Below, in pieces: positions 36,239 to 45,431 of a stretch of DNA of 64,000 bases. The stretch is from Ureibacillus sp. FSL W7-1570 (lineage in GTDB: Bacteria; Bacillota; Bacilli; Bacillales_A; Planococcaceae), in NCBI RefSeq assembly GCF_038593265.1, contig NZ_CP151979.1, positions 3,107,001 through 3,171,000 on the forward strand, written 5' to 3'. Every line of letters begins with the position of its first letter. Position 1 is the stretch's first letter. Both the position numbers and the translations under genes were made by a program. The notes beneath the pieces are model-generated. The model saw only the letters and a program-made list of their open reading frames with translations, was not told the DNA's origin and made no database searches.

Positions 36239-36468
36239 TATTGAATCCAATGCGTATCGGTGGATTATGGGGCAAATTTTATTCATTCGATTCACCTTGT
36301 AAGGGAATATCGCTTTTCCAACTTCTTTTTGTTAATGTTGTGCCCTTTTTTATTCAAAGAAATTCAAACAAATTTTTATAACAAAATACACGAATTCGCA
36401 CAGGCATCATATCAGTTTAACTTGTACATGGGATGGGCGTTGTTTCATATTCGAAGGGGAGAATGCAT

Positions 36469-38414
36469 TTGATTATTCATCATAATATTGTGTCAATCAA
36501 CATTATCGGGCACCAGACTCGGAATCATAATGCCCAATCGAAAGTGTTGGAAAAATTATCGTCCGGTTTCCAGGTAAACAGGGCTGGAGACGATGCGGCA
36601 GGATTGGCCATTTCGGAAAAAATGAGAGGGCAGATCCGCGGCCTCCAAATGGCAAGCAAAAATATTCAAGATGGAATCTCCCTTGTTGATGTAGCAGAAG
36701 GCGGTTTACATGAAATCCATTCCCTGTTGCATCGGATGAGGGAATTAAGTGTCCAAGCCGCAAATGATACTTTGACAAAGGAAGACCGCCAATTAGTGCA
36801 AAATGAAATCGATCAATTGAAACAAAGTATAGACAATATTGCCAAAAATACAAATTTTAATGGAATCCACTTGTTGAACGTGAAGAAGGACCCTTCTTAT
36901 TACGATCAATATTTCCAATCCATTGATGATGAACTGCTGATTCCTCCCATTGATGAGGAGGATTTGCCTGCCAATCTGGTGCCGATGCGGTTTTATCACA
37001 TACGGCAAGAGGAACTCGGTATTAATATACTTTGGGATCACTATGGTGTCGAGTATAATGGGGACCTATTAGTCATTGTTGGACAAGATGGGGTCATCCG
37101 ATATGACGGCACCAATTGGTCGAAAGGGGCTGTCCTGAAAAACATGGATGGCGATGAAATCACTCTTGGGTCGAACTACTTCAAGGATGTCGTGTGGGAT
37201 GAAGATAACCGGCAATTTGTTGCGGTGAGTAATCAAGGAGGCGTTTTTGTCTCTGAAGATGCTTACGAATGGAAACAAACCATTCCGGATATTGTGCTCG
37301 AAAGTCCGTATACAGGTATAGAAATTTCGAGCATTGCTTCGAATGGAAGTGCCTATGTCGCGGTTGGCTGGAAACAGACGGGCGCATACGGGAACAACTT
37401 GAAAATTTATATGACCATGTATTCTTCAACCGATTTGAAAACATGGGATGAAATGGCGGTCCCCAATGATGGGACGAATCGAAGAATAGTGGATGTCATA
37501 TGGAATGAAGAAACCGATGAATTCTTTGTTTCCGGCACATCATTGACCGGCGTCTCAAGTGACGGGGTGATTTGGGAATTCCGCAAGCCTATATCTGGAA
37601 CGTTTTCAAGTGTCGCGTATGGCAATGGAAAATATGTCGCCGTTACTGGTTATGGGACACTTGGCAAGATCTATTATTCCACGGATGGGATTAATTGGTC
37701 GGATGATACTGAATTTATAGGCCCTTCAATCACCAATTCTCCGTTAAATAAAGTTCGATGGACAGGTGGGCATTTTGTGATAGTTGGTTCAGAAACGTTG
37801 GGCCACGCAATTTCTTTGGATGGCGAAACCTGGATCCGTGTGCCTTCAAATTACTGGAATAACGGATTATATGACGTTGTCTCTATGGGGGATCATTTCA
37901 TTGCGGTCGGAGATGCCGTTACCAATAATTCAGGGATTTATATCTCAGGACCCTATGATCTTGATTCTCTCCTTCTGATGATGCAGACAGTGGTAGCGAC
38001 TCGGGTTCTGAAGCGACTAAACAAAATTCTGTATTAGGTTTAATTTTGCAAGTCGGCCCAAATTCGGGAAATGAATTTATTGTCGATTTGACGGATGCCA
38101 CAACGGCGAGTTTAAGAGTTGAAAAGTCCAGGAATCATGCGAGTCAAGCAATTGGAAAAATAGATATTGCCATTCAAATCATCTCGGATGAGCGGGCAAA
38201 ATTTGGGGTGTATCAAAATTCCCTGGACCATATCGCGAATAATGTAGTGAACTATAATGAAAATATGACCGCATCCGAATCCCGTATAAGGGATGCAGAT
38301 ATAGCAAGCGAAATGTTGAAACAAGTGAAATACAGCATTTTATCTCAGGCGGTGCAAGCCGTGTTGGCCCAATCCAATCAACAATCTTCCGGGGTTTTAA
38401 ATCTTCTTGGTTAG
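36469..38414 (+). pseudogene. Second flagellin carrying a beta-propeller insert, frameshifted
   Basis: The N-terminus (MIIHHNIVSINIIGHQTRN, LSSGFQVNRAGDDAAGLAISEK, up to NTNFNGIHLLN) and C-terminus (ESRIRDADIASEMLKQVKYS, QSNQQSSGVLNLLG) are clear flagellin D0/D1 halves. Between them (about 36880-37960) lies about 350 residues of repeats with strand GKYVAV-type blocks and Asp-box-like SxDGxxW turns: RYDGTNW, SEDAYEW, SSTDLKTW, SSDGVIW, YSTDGINW and SLDGETW. This fits a six-bladed sialidase/BNR-like beta-propeller. The first frame stops at 38037, while the C-terminal half reads in another frame that is open from 37965. Removing one CT from TCTCTCC near 37966-37972 would join them. The start TTG 36469 follows GAAGGGGA; ATG 36463 sits too close to it. 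Confidence 0.75.
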
Positions 38415-38431
38415 TCAGGTTCGGATATTTT

Positions 38432-38468
38432 AGGAGGTACTAGATTCATTAGTATCTCTTTTTTCTTT
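38432..38468 (+). terminator. Intrinsic terminator after the second flagellin
   Basis: GAGGTACT (38434-38441) pairs with AGTATCTC (38451-38458), followed by TTTTTTCTTT. Confidence 0.75.
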
Positions 38469-38627
38469 ATGTAAAATGTCCGGAACAGAGGGGCTGGAAC
38501 GACAATACATTACGGATCATCCATTTACAGTATCAAGATAAAATATCTACAAAATACCAAAAATATGATAAAATGATAGTAAAATAATCGTAGTTCTTTA
38601 TATGTACGTTTAAAAGGGGAGTCGTAT

Positions 38628-39032
38628 ATGTCGTTTCAACTTAACGCTTACAAGGCGTACAAACAAAACAGTGTGAACACTGCATCTCCTGGGGAATTGA
38701 CATTAATGCTTTACAACGGCTGCATTAAATTTTTAAATTTGGCGAAAAAGGCAATGGAAGAAAAAAACATTGAAGAGAAAAATACGAATCTTCAAAAAGC
38801 CCAAAATATCATTACGGAATTAATGGTTACGCTCAACATGGAATATGAAATATCCAAACAAATTTATCCATTATATGAATACATGAACCGCCGCCTGGTT
38901 GAAGCGAATATAAAAAACGACACCGAAATGGTGGATGAAGTGATTGGGCTGGCAACAGAGTTCCGCGATACTTGGAAAGAGGTCATCAAGCTGAACCGCC
39001 AACAGCAATTTCAAAATGTGCAACAAGTGTAG
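38628..39032 (+). CDS. fliS2: Flagellin export chaperone FliS, copy 2
   Basis: This 134-residue paralogue differs from the first FliS (35755-36159) at only about 20 positions, mostly conservative, and shares AYKAYKQNSVNTASPGELTL and ATEFRDTWKEVIKLNRQQ. AAAGGGGAG precedes ATG 38628. The gene stands alone between terminators at 38432-38468 and 39072-39113. The two copies bracket the propeller-bearing flagellin, which suggests a tandem duplication in which the extra chaperone may have served the extra flagellin. It appears intact. Confidence 0.93.
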   Translation: MSFQLNAYKAYKQNSVNTASPGELTLMLYNGCIKFLNLAKKAMEEKNIEEKNTNLQKAQNIITELMVTLNMEYEISKQIYPLYEYMNRRLVEANIKNDTEMVDEVIGLATEFRDTWKEVIKLNRQQQFQNVQQV

Positions 39033-39071
39033 ATCGCTTTGAAATATCCTGCGTGTTTCCTATTTCCCCAT

Positions 39072-39113
39072 AAAAACGCTTTGCATCCTTCTGTTTGGCT
39101 GCAAGGCGTTTTA
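39072..39113 (+). terminator. Intrinsic terminator of fliS copy 2
   Basis: AAAACGCTTTGCA pairs with TGCAAGGCGTTTT (one G-U pair) and is followed by ATAAATC. Confidence 0.8.
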
Positions 39114-39258
39114 TAAATCAGGAAAAATGGAAAGTTCCCTGATGCGCACCTTCGCATTTCCTGTATGTAAATTAGCGGAAAAAGGAAAGATGTTTCGACA
39201 ATGCTCCAGGTATGGATCCAATCTTTTTATTAATATACAGTAATTTTTAGCAAAGGGT

Positions 39259-39283
39259 GTTTGTCCGTATGTACTTAGGGTAT
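39259..39283 (+). promoter_or_regulatory. SigB-like promoter upstream of hpf
   Basis: GTTTGT (39259-39264), a 13-base spacer and GGGTAT (39278-39283) match the general-stress sigma consensus GTTTAA-N13-GGGTAT at 10 of 12 positions. It lies about 235 bases upstream of hpf in an otherwise gene-free gap (39033-39520). Confidence 0.5.
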
Positions 39284-39458
39284 AAACGTTATAAGCACTG
39301 AAGGATTTCGGCAGTTGTATTCCGGTTGCGGATGACAGATCAATGGCGGTTGAAATCGGTCATGGAAGGGCATCTTTGTCCAATTTTCCTTGATTTATTC
39401 ATTCCTTTTTTGGATTTTGAAAATTTGTCGAATTCCTAAAAACATCACATAAATTATA

Positions 39459-39488
39459 GAAGGAATTTGCAAACTTATGTAGAATATA
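39459..39488 (+). promoter_or_regulatory. SigH-like promoter of hpf
   Basis: GAAGGAATTT (39459-39468) and GTAGAATAT (39479-39487), with the usual spacing, match the SigH consensus RnAGGAwWW / RnnGAATwW. The predicted start of transcription is about 25 bases before the hpf ribosome binding site. Confidence 0.65.
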
Positions 39489-39520
39489 ATTTACATAGGG
39501 TAAGTAAAGGAGGAGTTTAC

Positions 39521-40075
39521 ATGCTAAACTTTAACATTCGCGGTGAGAACATTGAAGTAACTCCAGCAATTCGAGAGTACGTTATCAACAAAGTTCAGAA
39601 AATTGAAAAATATTTCAATGAAGGAGTTAACGCAACTGCCAATGTAAACTTGAAAGTATACAATGACAAGAAAGCGAAAGTGGAAGTAACAATTCCGTTG
39701 AAAAACTTAACGCTCCGTGCCGAAGAACGTCATGAAGATATGTATGCAGGAATTGACTTGATTGTAGATAAACTTGAACGTCAAATCCGTAAACATAAAA
39801 CAAAAGTCAACCGCAAGCTCCGTGACCGTGAAGGTGTAGGCGTTTACTTCGCCGGCACTTCTGTTCCAAACAATCATGAAAACGGAAAAGAAGAAGAATT
39901 TGAAATCGTTCGTACAAAACAATTTGATTTGAAACCAATGGACGAAGACGAAGCCATCCTTCAAATGAACCTGCTCGGCCATGACTTCTATATTTACACT
40001 GATGCGGAAACAAACAGCACTAACATCGTTTACAGACGCAAGGACGGAAAATACGGCTTAATCGAAACAACTTAA
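39521..40075 (+). CDS. hpf: Long ribosome hibernation promoting factor
   Basis: Long HPF dimerises 70S ribosomes into inactive 100S particles in stationary phase or stress. The 184-residue protein has the N-terminal HPF/YfiA domain (MLNFNIRGENIEVTPAIREYV, YNDKKAKVEVTIPLKNLTLRAEE, DMYAGIDLIVDKLERQIRKHKTK) and the C-terminal dimerisation domain (VRTKQFDLKPMDEDEAILQMNLLGHDFY, YRRKDGKYGLIE). ATG 39521 follows AAAGGAGGAG; an upstream start at 39467 would bury the promoter and ribosome binding site. SigB- and SigH-like promoters precede it, as for B. subtilis yvyD. Confidence 0.95.
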   Translation: MLNFNIRGENIEVTPAIREYVINKVQKIEKYFNEGVNATANVNLKVYNDKKAKVEVTIPLKNLTLRAEERHEDMYAGIDLIVDKLERQIRKHKTKVNRKLRDREGVGVYFAGTSVPNNHENGKEEEFEIVRTKQFDLKPMDEDEAILQMNLLGHDFYIYTDAETNSTNIVYRRKDGKYGLIETT

Positions 40076-40096
40076 TTCTTTTCCCAAACCGAATCC

Positions 40097-40130
40097 AAGC
40101 TCTCTGCTGCATGTCAGCAGGGAGCTTTTT
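40097..40130 (+). terminator. Intrinsic terminator of hpf
   Basis: AAGCTCTCTGCTG pairs with CAGCAGGGAGCTT over a 4-base loop, followed by TTTTTC. Confidence 0.88.
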
Positions 40131-40146
40131 CACATTAACGATAATG

Positions 40147-40485
40147 CATGGGGGGGTTCAGAGAAGGGGTGTGACATGCTTTCACATAAGCTGCCGCAGT
40201 CATTACGGAGGCTCCTGAAGGTTGCGCTTCATACTTCCACACAAGCCGCCGCAGCACGTACAGCCGCCCCTGAAGGTTGCGCTTCATACTTCCACACAAG
40301 CCACCGCAAAATCGTACAGCGCTCCCCTGAAGGTTGTGCCACACTGCTGCACAAGCGCCGCAGCACGTACAGCCGCCCCTAAAGTTTTTGGGTTAGCCGC
40401 CCAAAATCGTATAGCATCCCCTAAAGTTTTTGGGTTAGCCCCCAAAATTCGTACAGCACTTAAATATTATGTCTGCTCCCCCATG
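40147..40485. repeat. Repeat cluster with 55-60 bp and 42-bp units between hpf and the EamA gene
   Basis: Three copies of a 55-60 bp unit start near 40219, 40274 and 40333 (GGTTGCGCTTCATACTTCC, CACAAGCCGCCGCAGCACG, TACAGCCGCCCCTGAA). Two copies follow of a unit with CCTAAAGTTTTTGGGTTAGCC, CCCAAAATCGTA. The left edge is G-rich with CATGGGGGGG (40147-40156) and the right edge carries CCCCCATG (40478-40485), an inverted pair. The cluster fills the 40076-40527 convergent gap. On the minus strand the last two units contain TTTTGGG/CCCAAAA hairpins. No gene is supported here. Confidence 0.8.
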
Positions 40486-40527
40486 AAACACTTTCCCTTA
40501 TCCCCGGCTTGAAATGGAGAAGTCCCC

Positions 40528-41442
40528 TTATCTGTTATTCTTCAAGTGATGACCAGTAGCTGCCCCCGTTCCGATGTTGCGATTCACCAAATAAATGCTT
40601 GAACCGACCAACATCATCCCGATAAACAAATTTTTAGTGATGGCTTCATCCAAAAAGATGGCACTGACGAAGACGGAGATGATCGGCACTAAAAACGTAT
40701 AGGCGCCGACTTTGCTTGCTTCCCCTTCATTCATCAGTTTAAAATAAATCACTTGCCCCGCAGCCATTCCTGCCGTTCCGCCCCAAACGATGGTGCTGAT
40801 CAAATCTACGTTCCAAACGATTGCATGGACGCCTTCAAAGAAGTACCCGGAAAGGAGAAGCGTTCCGCCGCCAAGGATCAATTGCATCACGACCATCCAA
40901 TAGAAATCGATGCGGGTTTTTAATTTCTTGACAAAAATGACCCCGCTGGCCCAAGCAAGTGCCGTGGCAAGGGCGAGAATCACCCCGATGGCCGAGAGAT
41001 GGATCATCAAGCCATCCATGCTCACCAGCACAATCCCGGTAAAGCCGAGCACCAGGCCTGCCATTTTGGCGATGGTCATCTGTTCATTCAAAAGCCACCA
41101 GGACAAAATGCCGAGCAGCACCGGCTGGATGTAGACAAGCACGGAAAACAGTCCCCCCGGCAAATACACCATCCCGACCGTTTGCAGGCCAAGGTAAAGG
41201 ATATTATTTAAAATTGCCGAGATGACGTAAAACTTCCAATGTTCTTTGAACCGGATCAAATGCCGCGATTTCCACGCGAATATGAACAGGAGGATTCCCG
41301 CGATAAAGGAACGGATGCCGGCGAAGAGGAGCGGAGGCATAAATTGAACCCCATGTTTATAGATGGGCCAGCTCACACCCCAAATGATGATTAACAAGGC
41401 AAGAAGTATATAGGAAACGGATGGATTTTTCCTTTCTGACAA
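40528..41442 (-). CDS. EamA/DMT-family membrane transporter
   Basis: This is a drug/metabolite transporter superfamily permease of 304 residues with ten predicted helices in two EamA repeats. It begins SYILLALLIIIWGVSWPIYK, and the second repeat starts near IGVILALATALAWASGVIFVKKL. The substrate is unknown; relatives export amino acids or metabolites. The start TTG 41442 follows GAAGAAGG on the minus strand; a longer frame with ATG 41487 is possible but lacks a comparable signal and adds a non-membrane extension. It is convergent with hpf and divergent from the kinase gene at 41666. Confidence 0.85.
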   Translation of the reverse strand: MSERKNPSVSYILLALLIIIWGVSWPIYKHGVQFMPPLLFAGIRSFIAGILLFIFAWKSRHLIRFKEHWKFYVISAILNNILYLGLQTVGMVYLPGGLFSVLVYIQPVLLGILSWWLLNEQMTIAKMAGLVLGFTGIVLVSMDGLMIHLSAIGVILALATALAWASGVIFVKKLKTRIDFYWMVVMQLILGGGTLLLSGYFFEGVHAIVWNVDLISTIVWGGTAGMAAGQVIYFKLMNEGEASKVGAYTFLVPIISVFVSAIFLDEAITKNLFIGMMLVGSSIYLVNRNIGTGAATGHHLKNNR

Positions 41443-41665
41443 TGGACAACCTTCTTCCGTAGCGTAGTGGCTTTGATGGGTGCCCATTAGTATATGTGGA
41501 AATTCCATGATTGGTGCCCTTTTGGAGATGCAGGCATTTGGCCTTTTCCTGCCTCCTCCATCTGACCTTATACAAATTGCCGGTTTTGAATATTTTCATC
41601 CATGCCATAAAAGAATTAAAATAAATTAAAAATTCTACTAGGGTTTGACAAAAGGAGCAAAAGTC

Positions 41666-42490
41666 ATGACATTACCTAAAGCATGTACAGTGGCAGGAGC
41701 AGCGGCCCGCAGTGGTGCCGGCATCCAGGCGGATTTGAAAACCTTCCAGGAACTTGGGGTGTACGGGTTTACGGCCATCACTGCCATCAACGCCAAACAT
41801 CCAAGCAAAGAACAAGGCTTGTTCATCCAGCCTTTAGATGCCATCGAAGCGCAACTTCTCATCATCAATGAACAAGAGGACATCGATGCATTGAAAACCG
41901 GCATGCTCTTTTCAAAGGAAATCATTGAATTGGTGGCAAATTGGCTGGAAACCGCTTCAATCGAAAACATCGTCGTCGATCCGGTGATGTTCGGGAAATT
42001 CGGCTCGCCACTCCTTGATTTTGATGCGATGGAAACGCTCAAAACGAAGCTGATTCCACAGGCGACCATCATTACGCCGAATATGCCGGAAGCCACTTAT
42101 TTGCTCGGCGGCCAGGAAATCAACTCCATCGGGGATTTGCAGGACGCGGCAAGAGACCTTCTGCAGCTCGGTCCAAAATATGTGCTTGTGAAAGGCGGCC
42201 GTCTTGAAGGGCCGGCAGTGGACATTTTGTACGATGGGAATAAAATGATCCGATTGGAAGCCCCTCGAATTGATACCATCCATACTAATGGCGCAGGTTG
42301 TTCCTATTCGGCAGCCATCACGGCGGAACTGGCGAAAGGAAAACCGATTGAAGAAGCGGTGGCGAATGCCAAAAAGTTTGTCACAGCGGGCATCAAACGC
42401 TTCATTCCTTTCGAATATGCCCCTGGAATGATTGATCATCGCGCTTATAAGCTGTATGGGGAAGAGGAAGTGCAAATAACGGAAGTTTAA
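41666..42490 (+). CDS. pdxK: Pyridoxine/pyridoxal kinase or HMP kinase (PdxK/ThiD family)
   Basis: This ribokinase-superfamily enzyme phosphorylates pyridoxal or hydroxymethylpyrimidine. The 274-residue protein shows GIQADLKTFQELGVYGFTAITAI, DALKTGMLFS, VDPVMFGKFGSPLL, TIITPNMPEATYLLGG, YVLVKGGRL and the anion-hole/base motif HTNGAGCSYSAAITAELAKG. The N-terminal substrate loop is unusual: TVAGAAARSGAGIQ replaces the common AGSDxSGGAGIQ. ATG 41666 follows AAAGGAG. PdxK is preferred over ThiD from overall resemblance to bacillal PdxK and its single-gene context; substrate preference is uncertain. Confidence 0.8.
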   Translation: MTLPKACTVAGAAARSGAGIQADLKTFQELGVYGFTAITAINAKHPSKEQGLFIQPLDAIEAQLLIINEQEDIDALKTGMLFSKEIIELVANWLETASIENIVVDPVMFGKFGSPLLDFDAMETLKTKLIPQATIITPNMPEATYLLGGQEINSIGDLQDAARDLLQLGPKYVLVKGGRLEGPAVDILYDGNKMIRLEAPRIDTIHTNGAGCSYSAAITAELAKGKPIEEAVANAKKFVTAGIKRFIPFEYAPGMIDHRAYKLYGEEEVQITEV

Positions 42491-42494
42491 TTGG

Positions 42495-42540
42495 TGAAAG
42501 GCAGTGTGTGTTGGTGTCCCGGCATAAACTGCTTTTCTTA
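42495..42540 (+). terminator. Probable terminator after pdxK
   Basis: AAAGGCAGT and ACTGCTTT form a stem over a long loop, followed by TCTTATTTG. Confidence 0.5.
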
Positions 42541-42689
42541 TTTGTGAGAATCCCCATTCCCCCAATCCATTTCCATTCATTTTCTCCCTTCCAATTTATT
42601 GTCTTTTGAGCAATAATAATTGTGGTTCATACTGTCATCTTTCTCCCGATTAAATCTGACAACTTCTTTAAAACAATGGCGCTTATTTG

Positions 42690-42718
42690 CACCAATATTC
42701 CACGAATGATAAAATGAA
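42690..42718 (+). promoter_or_regulatory. SigA-type promoter of secA
   Basis: TTGCAC followed after 17 bases by TAAAAT, about 35 bases upstream of the secA start. Confidence 0.45.
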
Positions 42719-42750
42719 AGTTAAGACTGAATGGGAAGTGAAGATTTTCG

Positions 42751-45258
42751 ATGGCAAATATTTTAAATAAATTATTTGATGTAAACAAAAAAGAATTGAA
42801 ACGGTTGAATAAAATCGCGGATGAAGTGGATGCATTGGCTCCACAAATGGAAAAGCTTTCTGATGAAGAACTTCGCAATAAAACAGAGGAATTCAAAGCG
42901 CGTTATCAAAACGGTGAAAGTTTGGACGACTTGTTGCCTGAAGCTTTCGCTGTTTGCCGTGAAGCCGCGCGAAGAGTGCTCGGCTTGTACCCTTATCGCG
43001 TGCAAGTGATGGGGGCCGCGGTGTTGCATGACGGAAACATCGCTGAAATGAAAACCGGGGAAGGGAAAACATTGACTTCCACAATGGCTGTTTATTTGAA
43101 TGCCCTTCCAGGCGAAGGTGTCCATGTGGTGACAGTCAATGAATACCTGGCAAAACGTGACGCCACAGAAATGGGCAAACTGTATGAATTTTTAGGTTTG
43201 ACGGTTGGGCTCAACTTGAACAGCTTGACGAAAGAAGAAAAACGCGCGGCTTATGCAGCGGACATTACATACAGCACCAATAATGAACTTGGTTTCGACT
43301 ATTTGCGCGACAACATGGTGCTTTATAAAGAGGATAAAGTGCAACGGCCATTAAACTTCGCCATTGTCGACGAGGTGGACTCCATCTTAATCGATGAAGC
43401 GAGAACACCGTTGATCATTTCCGGACATGCAGGGCGTTCCGCCAAACTTTATGTTCAGGCGAATGCTTTCGTCCGCATGCTCAAAAAAGATGAAGATTAC
43501 ACGTATGATGAAACGACAAAAACCGTTACACTTACGGAAAGCGGTATTACGAAAGCGGAAAAAGCGTTCGGTATCGACAACTTGTACGATTTGTCCCATG
43601 TCCGCTTGCTCCATGCCATCAACCAATCCTTGAAAGCCCATGTGGCGATGCACCGGGATGTGGACTATGTGGTGCAAGACGGGGAAGTCATCATCGTCGA
43701 CAGCTTCACTGGCCGTTTGATGAAAGGACGCCGTTATTCCGACGGGCTTCATCAGGCGATTGAAGCGAAGGAAGGCGTGGAAATCCAAAACGAATCCATG
43801 ACAATGGCAACGATTACCTTCCAAAACTACTTCCGTATGTACAAAAAATTGGCCGGTATGACCGGTACAGCGAAAACGGAAGAAGAGGAATTCCGCAATA
43901 TCTACAATATGAACGTTGTGGTGATTCCGACAAACAAACCGGTTGCCCGTATCGACAAACCGGATCTCATTTATGCCACAATGAAAGGGAAATTTGAAGC
44001 GGTGGTCAGAGACATTGCGGAACGCCATGCCAAAGGGCAACCGGTGCTTGTGGGTACGGTGGCCATTGAAACCTCTGAAATCATTTCAGAGATGTTGAAA
44101 AAACATAAAATTCCGCATAACGTATTGAATGCGAAAAACCATGAACGGGAAGCGGAAATTATCGCCCAAGCCGGACAAAAAGGCGCCGTGACCATCGCGA
44201 CCAACATGGCCGGCCGTGGTACGGACATCAAGCTCGGCGAAGGGGTTAAAGAGCTTGGCGGACTTGCGGTCATCGGGACAGAACGCCACGAATCCAGACG
44301 TATTGACAACCAGTTGCGCGGTCGTTCCGGACGTCAGGGGGATCCTGGGGTATCCCAATTCTATTTGTCCCTTGAAGATGATTTGATGCGCCGCTTCGGT
44401 TCCGACAGCATGAAAGCCATGATGACGAAATTGGGGATGGACGATTCCCAGCCGATCCAGTCAAGAATGGTGTCCAAAGCGGTGGAATCCGCCCAAAAAC
44501 GCGTGGAAGGCAACAACTTCGATGCCCGTAAACGTTTGTTGCAATACGATGAAGTGTTGCGCCAACAACGGGAAGTGATTTACAAAGAGCGGAACGCGGT
44601 GTTGGAATCCGAAAACATGCGCGAACTGGTGGAAAACATGATCCGCGAATCCATCGAAAACATGGTGCATACGCATACGGCAGGCAATAAAGATGACTGG
44701 AACTTCAAGGCGATGGAAGATTATATCAAAGCCAATCTCCTCGATGAAGGCGAGATTACGGTGAACGATCTTCAAGATAAATCCCCTGAAGAAATGATCG
44801 AGTTCATTTACGATAAAGTGATTGAACGCTATAACGAAAAAGAACAAGAATTGACGCCTGAGCGCATGCGCGAGTTCGAGAAAGTCATCTTGCTCCGTTC
44901 CATCGATACGAAATGGATTGACCATATCGACGCAATGGACCAATTGCGTCAAGGTATCCACCTCCGCGCTTATGGACAAACAGATCCGTTGCGTGAGTAT
45001 GAGCAAGAAGGTTTCGCGATGTTTGAAGATATGGTTGCCGCCATCCGCGAAGACGTGACAAGATATGCGATGAAAGCACAAATCCGCAGCAACTTGGAAC
45101 GTGAAGAAGTGGCAAAAGGACAAGCGGTGAATCCGAAAGAAGACGGCGAAAAGCCGAAACGCCAACCAATCCGCAAAAAACAGGAAATCGGAAGAAATGA
45201 CCCATGTCCATGCGGCAGCGGCAAAAAATATAAAAACTGCCATGGCGCAATATCCTAA
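42751..45258 (+). CDS. secA: Preprotein translocase ATPase SecA (housekeeping)
   Basis: SecA is the essential motor of Sec-dependent export. The 835-residue protein has the full set. NBD1 shows [39 protein letters not shown] and [19 protein letters not shown]2 shows [30 protein letters not shown] and [10 protein letters not shown]. The helical scaffold ([23 protein letters not shown]) follows. The C-terminal zinc motif [16 protein letters not shown] binds SecB or phospholipid in relatives. The start is ATG 42751. Location before prfB matches B. subtilis; a second SecA begins at 1304. Confidence 0.97.
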   Translation: MANILNKLFDVNKKELKRLNKIADEVDALAPQMEKLSDEELRNKTEEFKARYQNGESLDDLLPEAFAVCREAARRVLGLYPYRVQVMGAAVLHDGNIAEMKTGEGKTLTSTMAVYLNALPGEGVHVVTVNEYLAKRDATEMGKLYEFLGLTVGLNLNSLTKEEKRAAYAADITYSTNNELGFDYLRDNMVLYKEDKVQRPLNFAIVDEVDSILIDEARTPLIISGHAGRSAKLYVQANAFVRMLKKDEDYTYDETTKTVTLTESGITKAEKAFGIDNLYDLSHVRLLHAINQSLKAHVAMHRDVDYVVQDGEVIIVDSFTGRLMKGRRYSDGLHQAIEAKEGVEIQNESMTMATITFQNYFRMYKKLAGMTGTAKTEEEEFRNIYNMNVVVIPTNKPVARIDKPDLIYATMKGKFEAVVRDIAERHAKGQPVLVGTVAIETSEIISEMLKKHKIPHNVLNAKNHEREAEIIAQAGQKGAVTIATNMAGRGTDIKLGEGVKELGGLAVIGTERHESRRIDNQLRGRSGRQGDPGVSQFYLSLEDDLMRRFGSDSMKAMMTKLGMDDSQPIQSRMVSKAVESAQKRVEGNNFDARKRLLQYDEVLRQQREVIYKERNAVLESENMRELVENMIRESIENMVHTHTAGNKDDWNFKAMEDYIKANLLDEGEITVNDLQDKSPEEMIEFIYDKVIERYNEKEQELTPERMREFEKVILLRSIDTKWIDHIDAMDQLRQGIHLRAYGQTDPLREYEQEGFAMFEDMVAAIREDVTRYAMKAQIRSNLEREEVAKGQAVNPKEDGEKPKRQPIRKKQEIGRNDPCPCGSGKKYKNCHGAIS

Positions 45259-45431
45259 TGTGATTTTGCATAAGATGGGTTTGTGAAATTCAGGTTTTAC
45301 GTACAATGGTATTTATCCAAAACCGTTGTCATCTTTCCGATGGCGCGGTTTTGTTTCGTGAGGATGTGCATGGCGGCGGGATGCCGCTATTGTTCCCATT
45401 CAAAATCAAATGGATAAATGGAGGAACTTTT

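Noticed and set aside
41509-41640. Riboswitch between the EamA and kinase genes
   Set aside because: I looked for TPP-type conserved motifs and found none, and no terminator or anti-terminator pair is evident.
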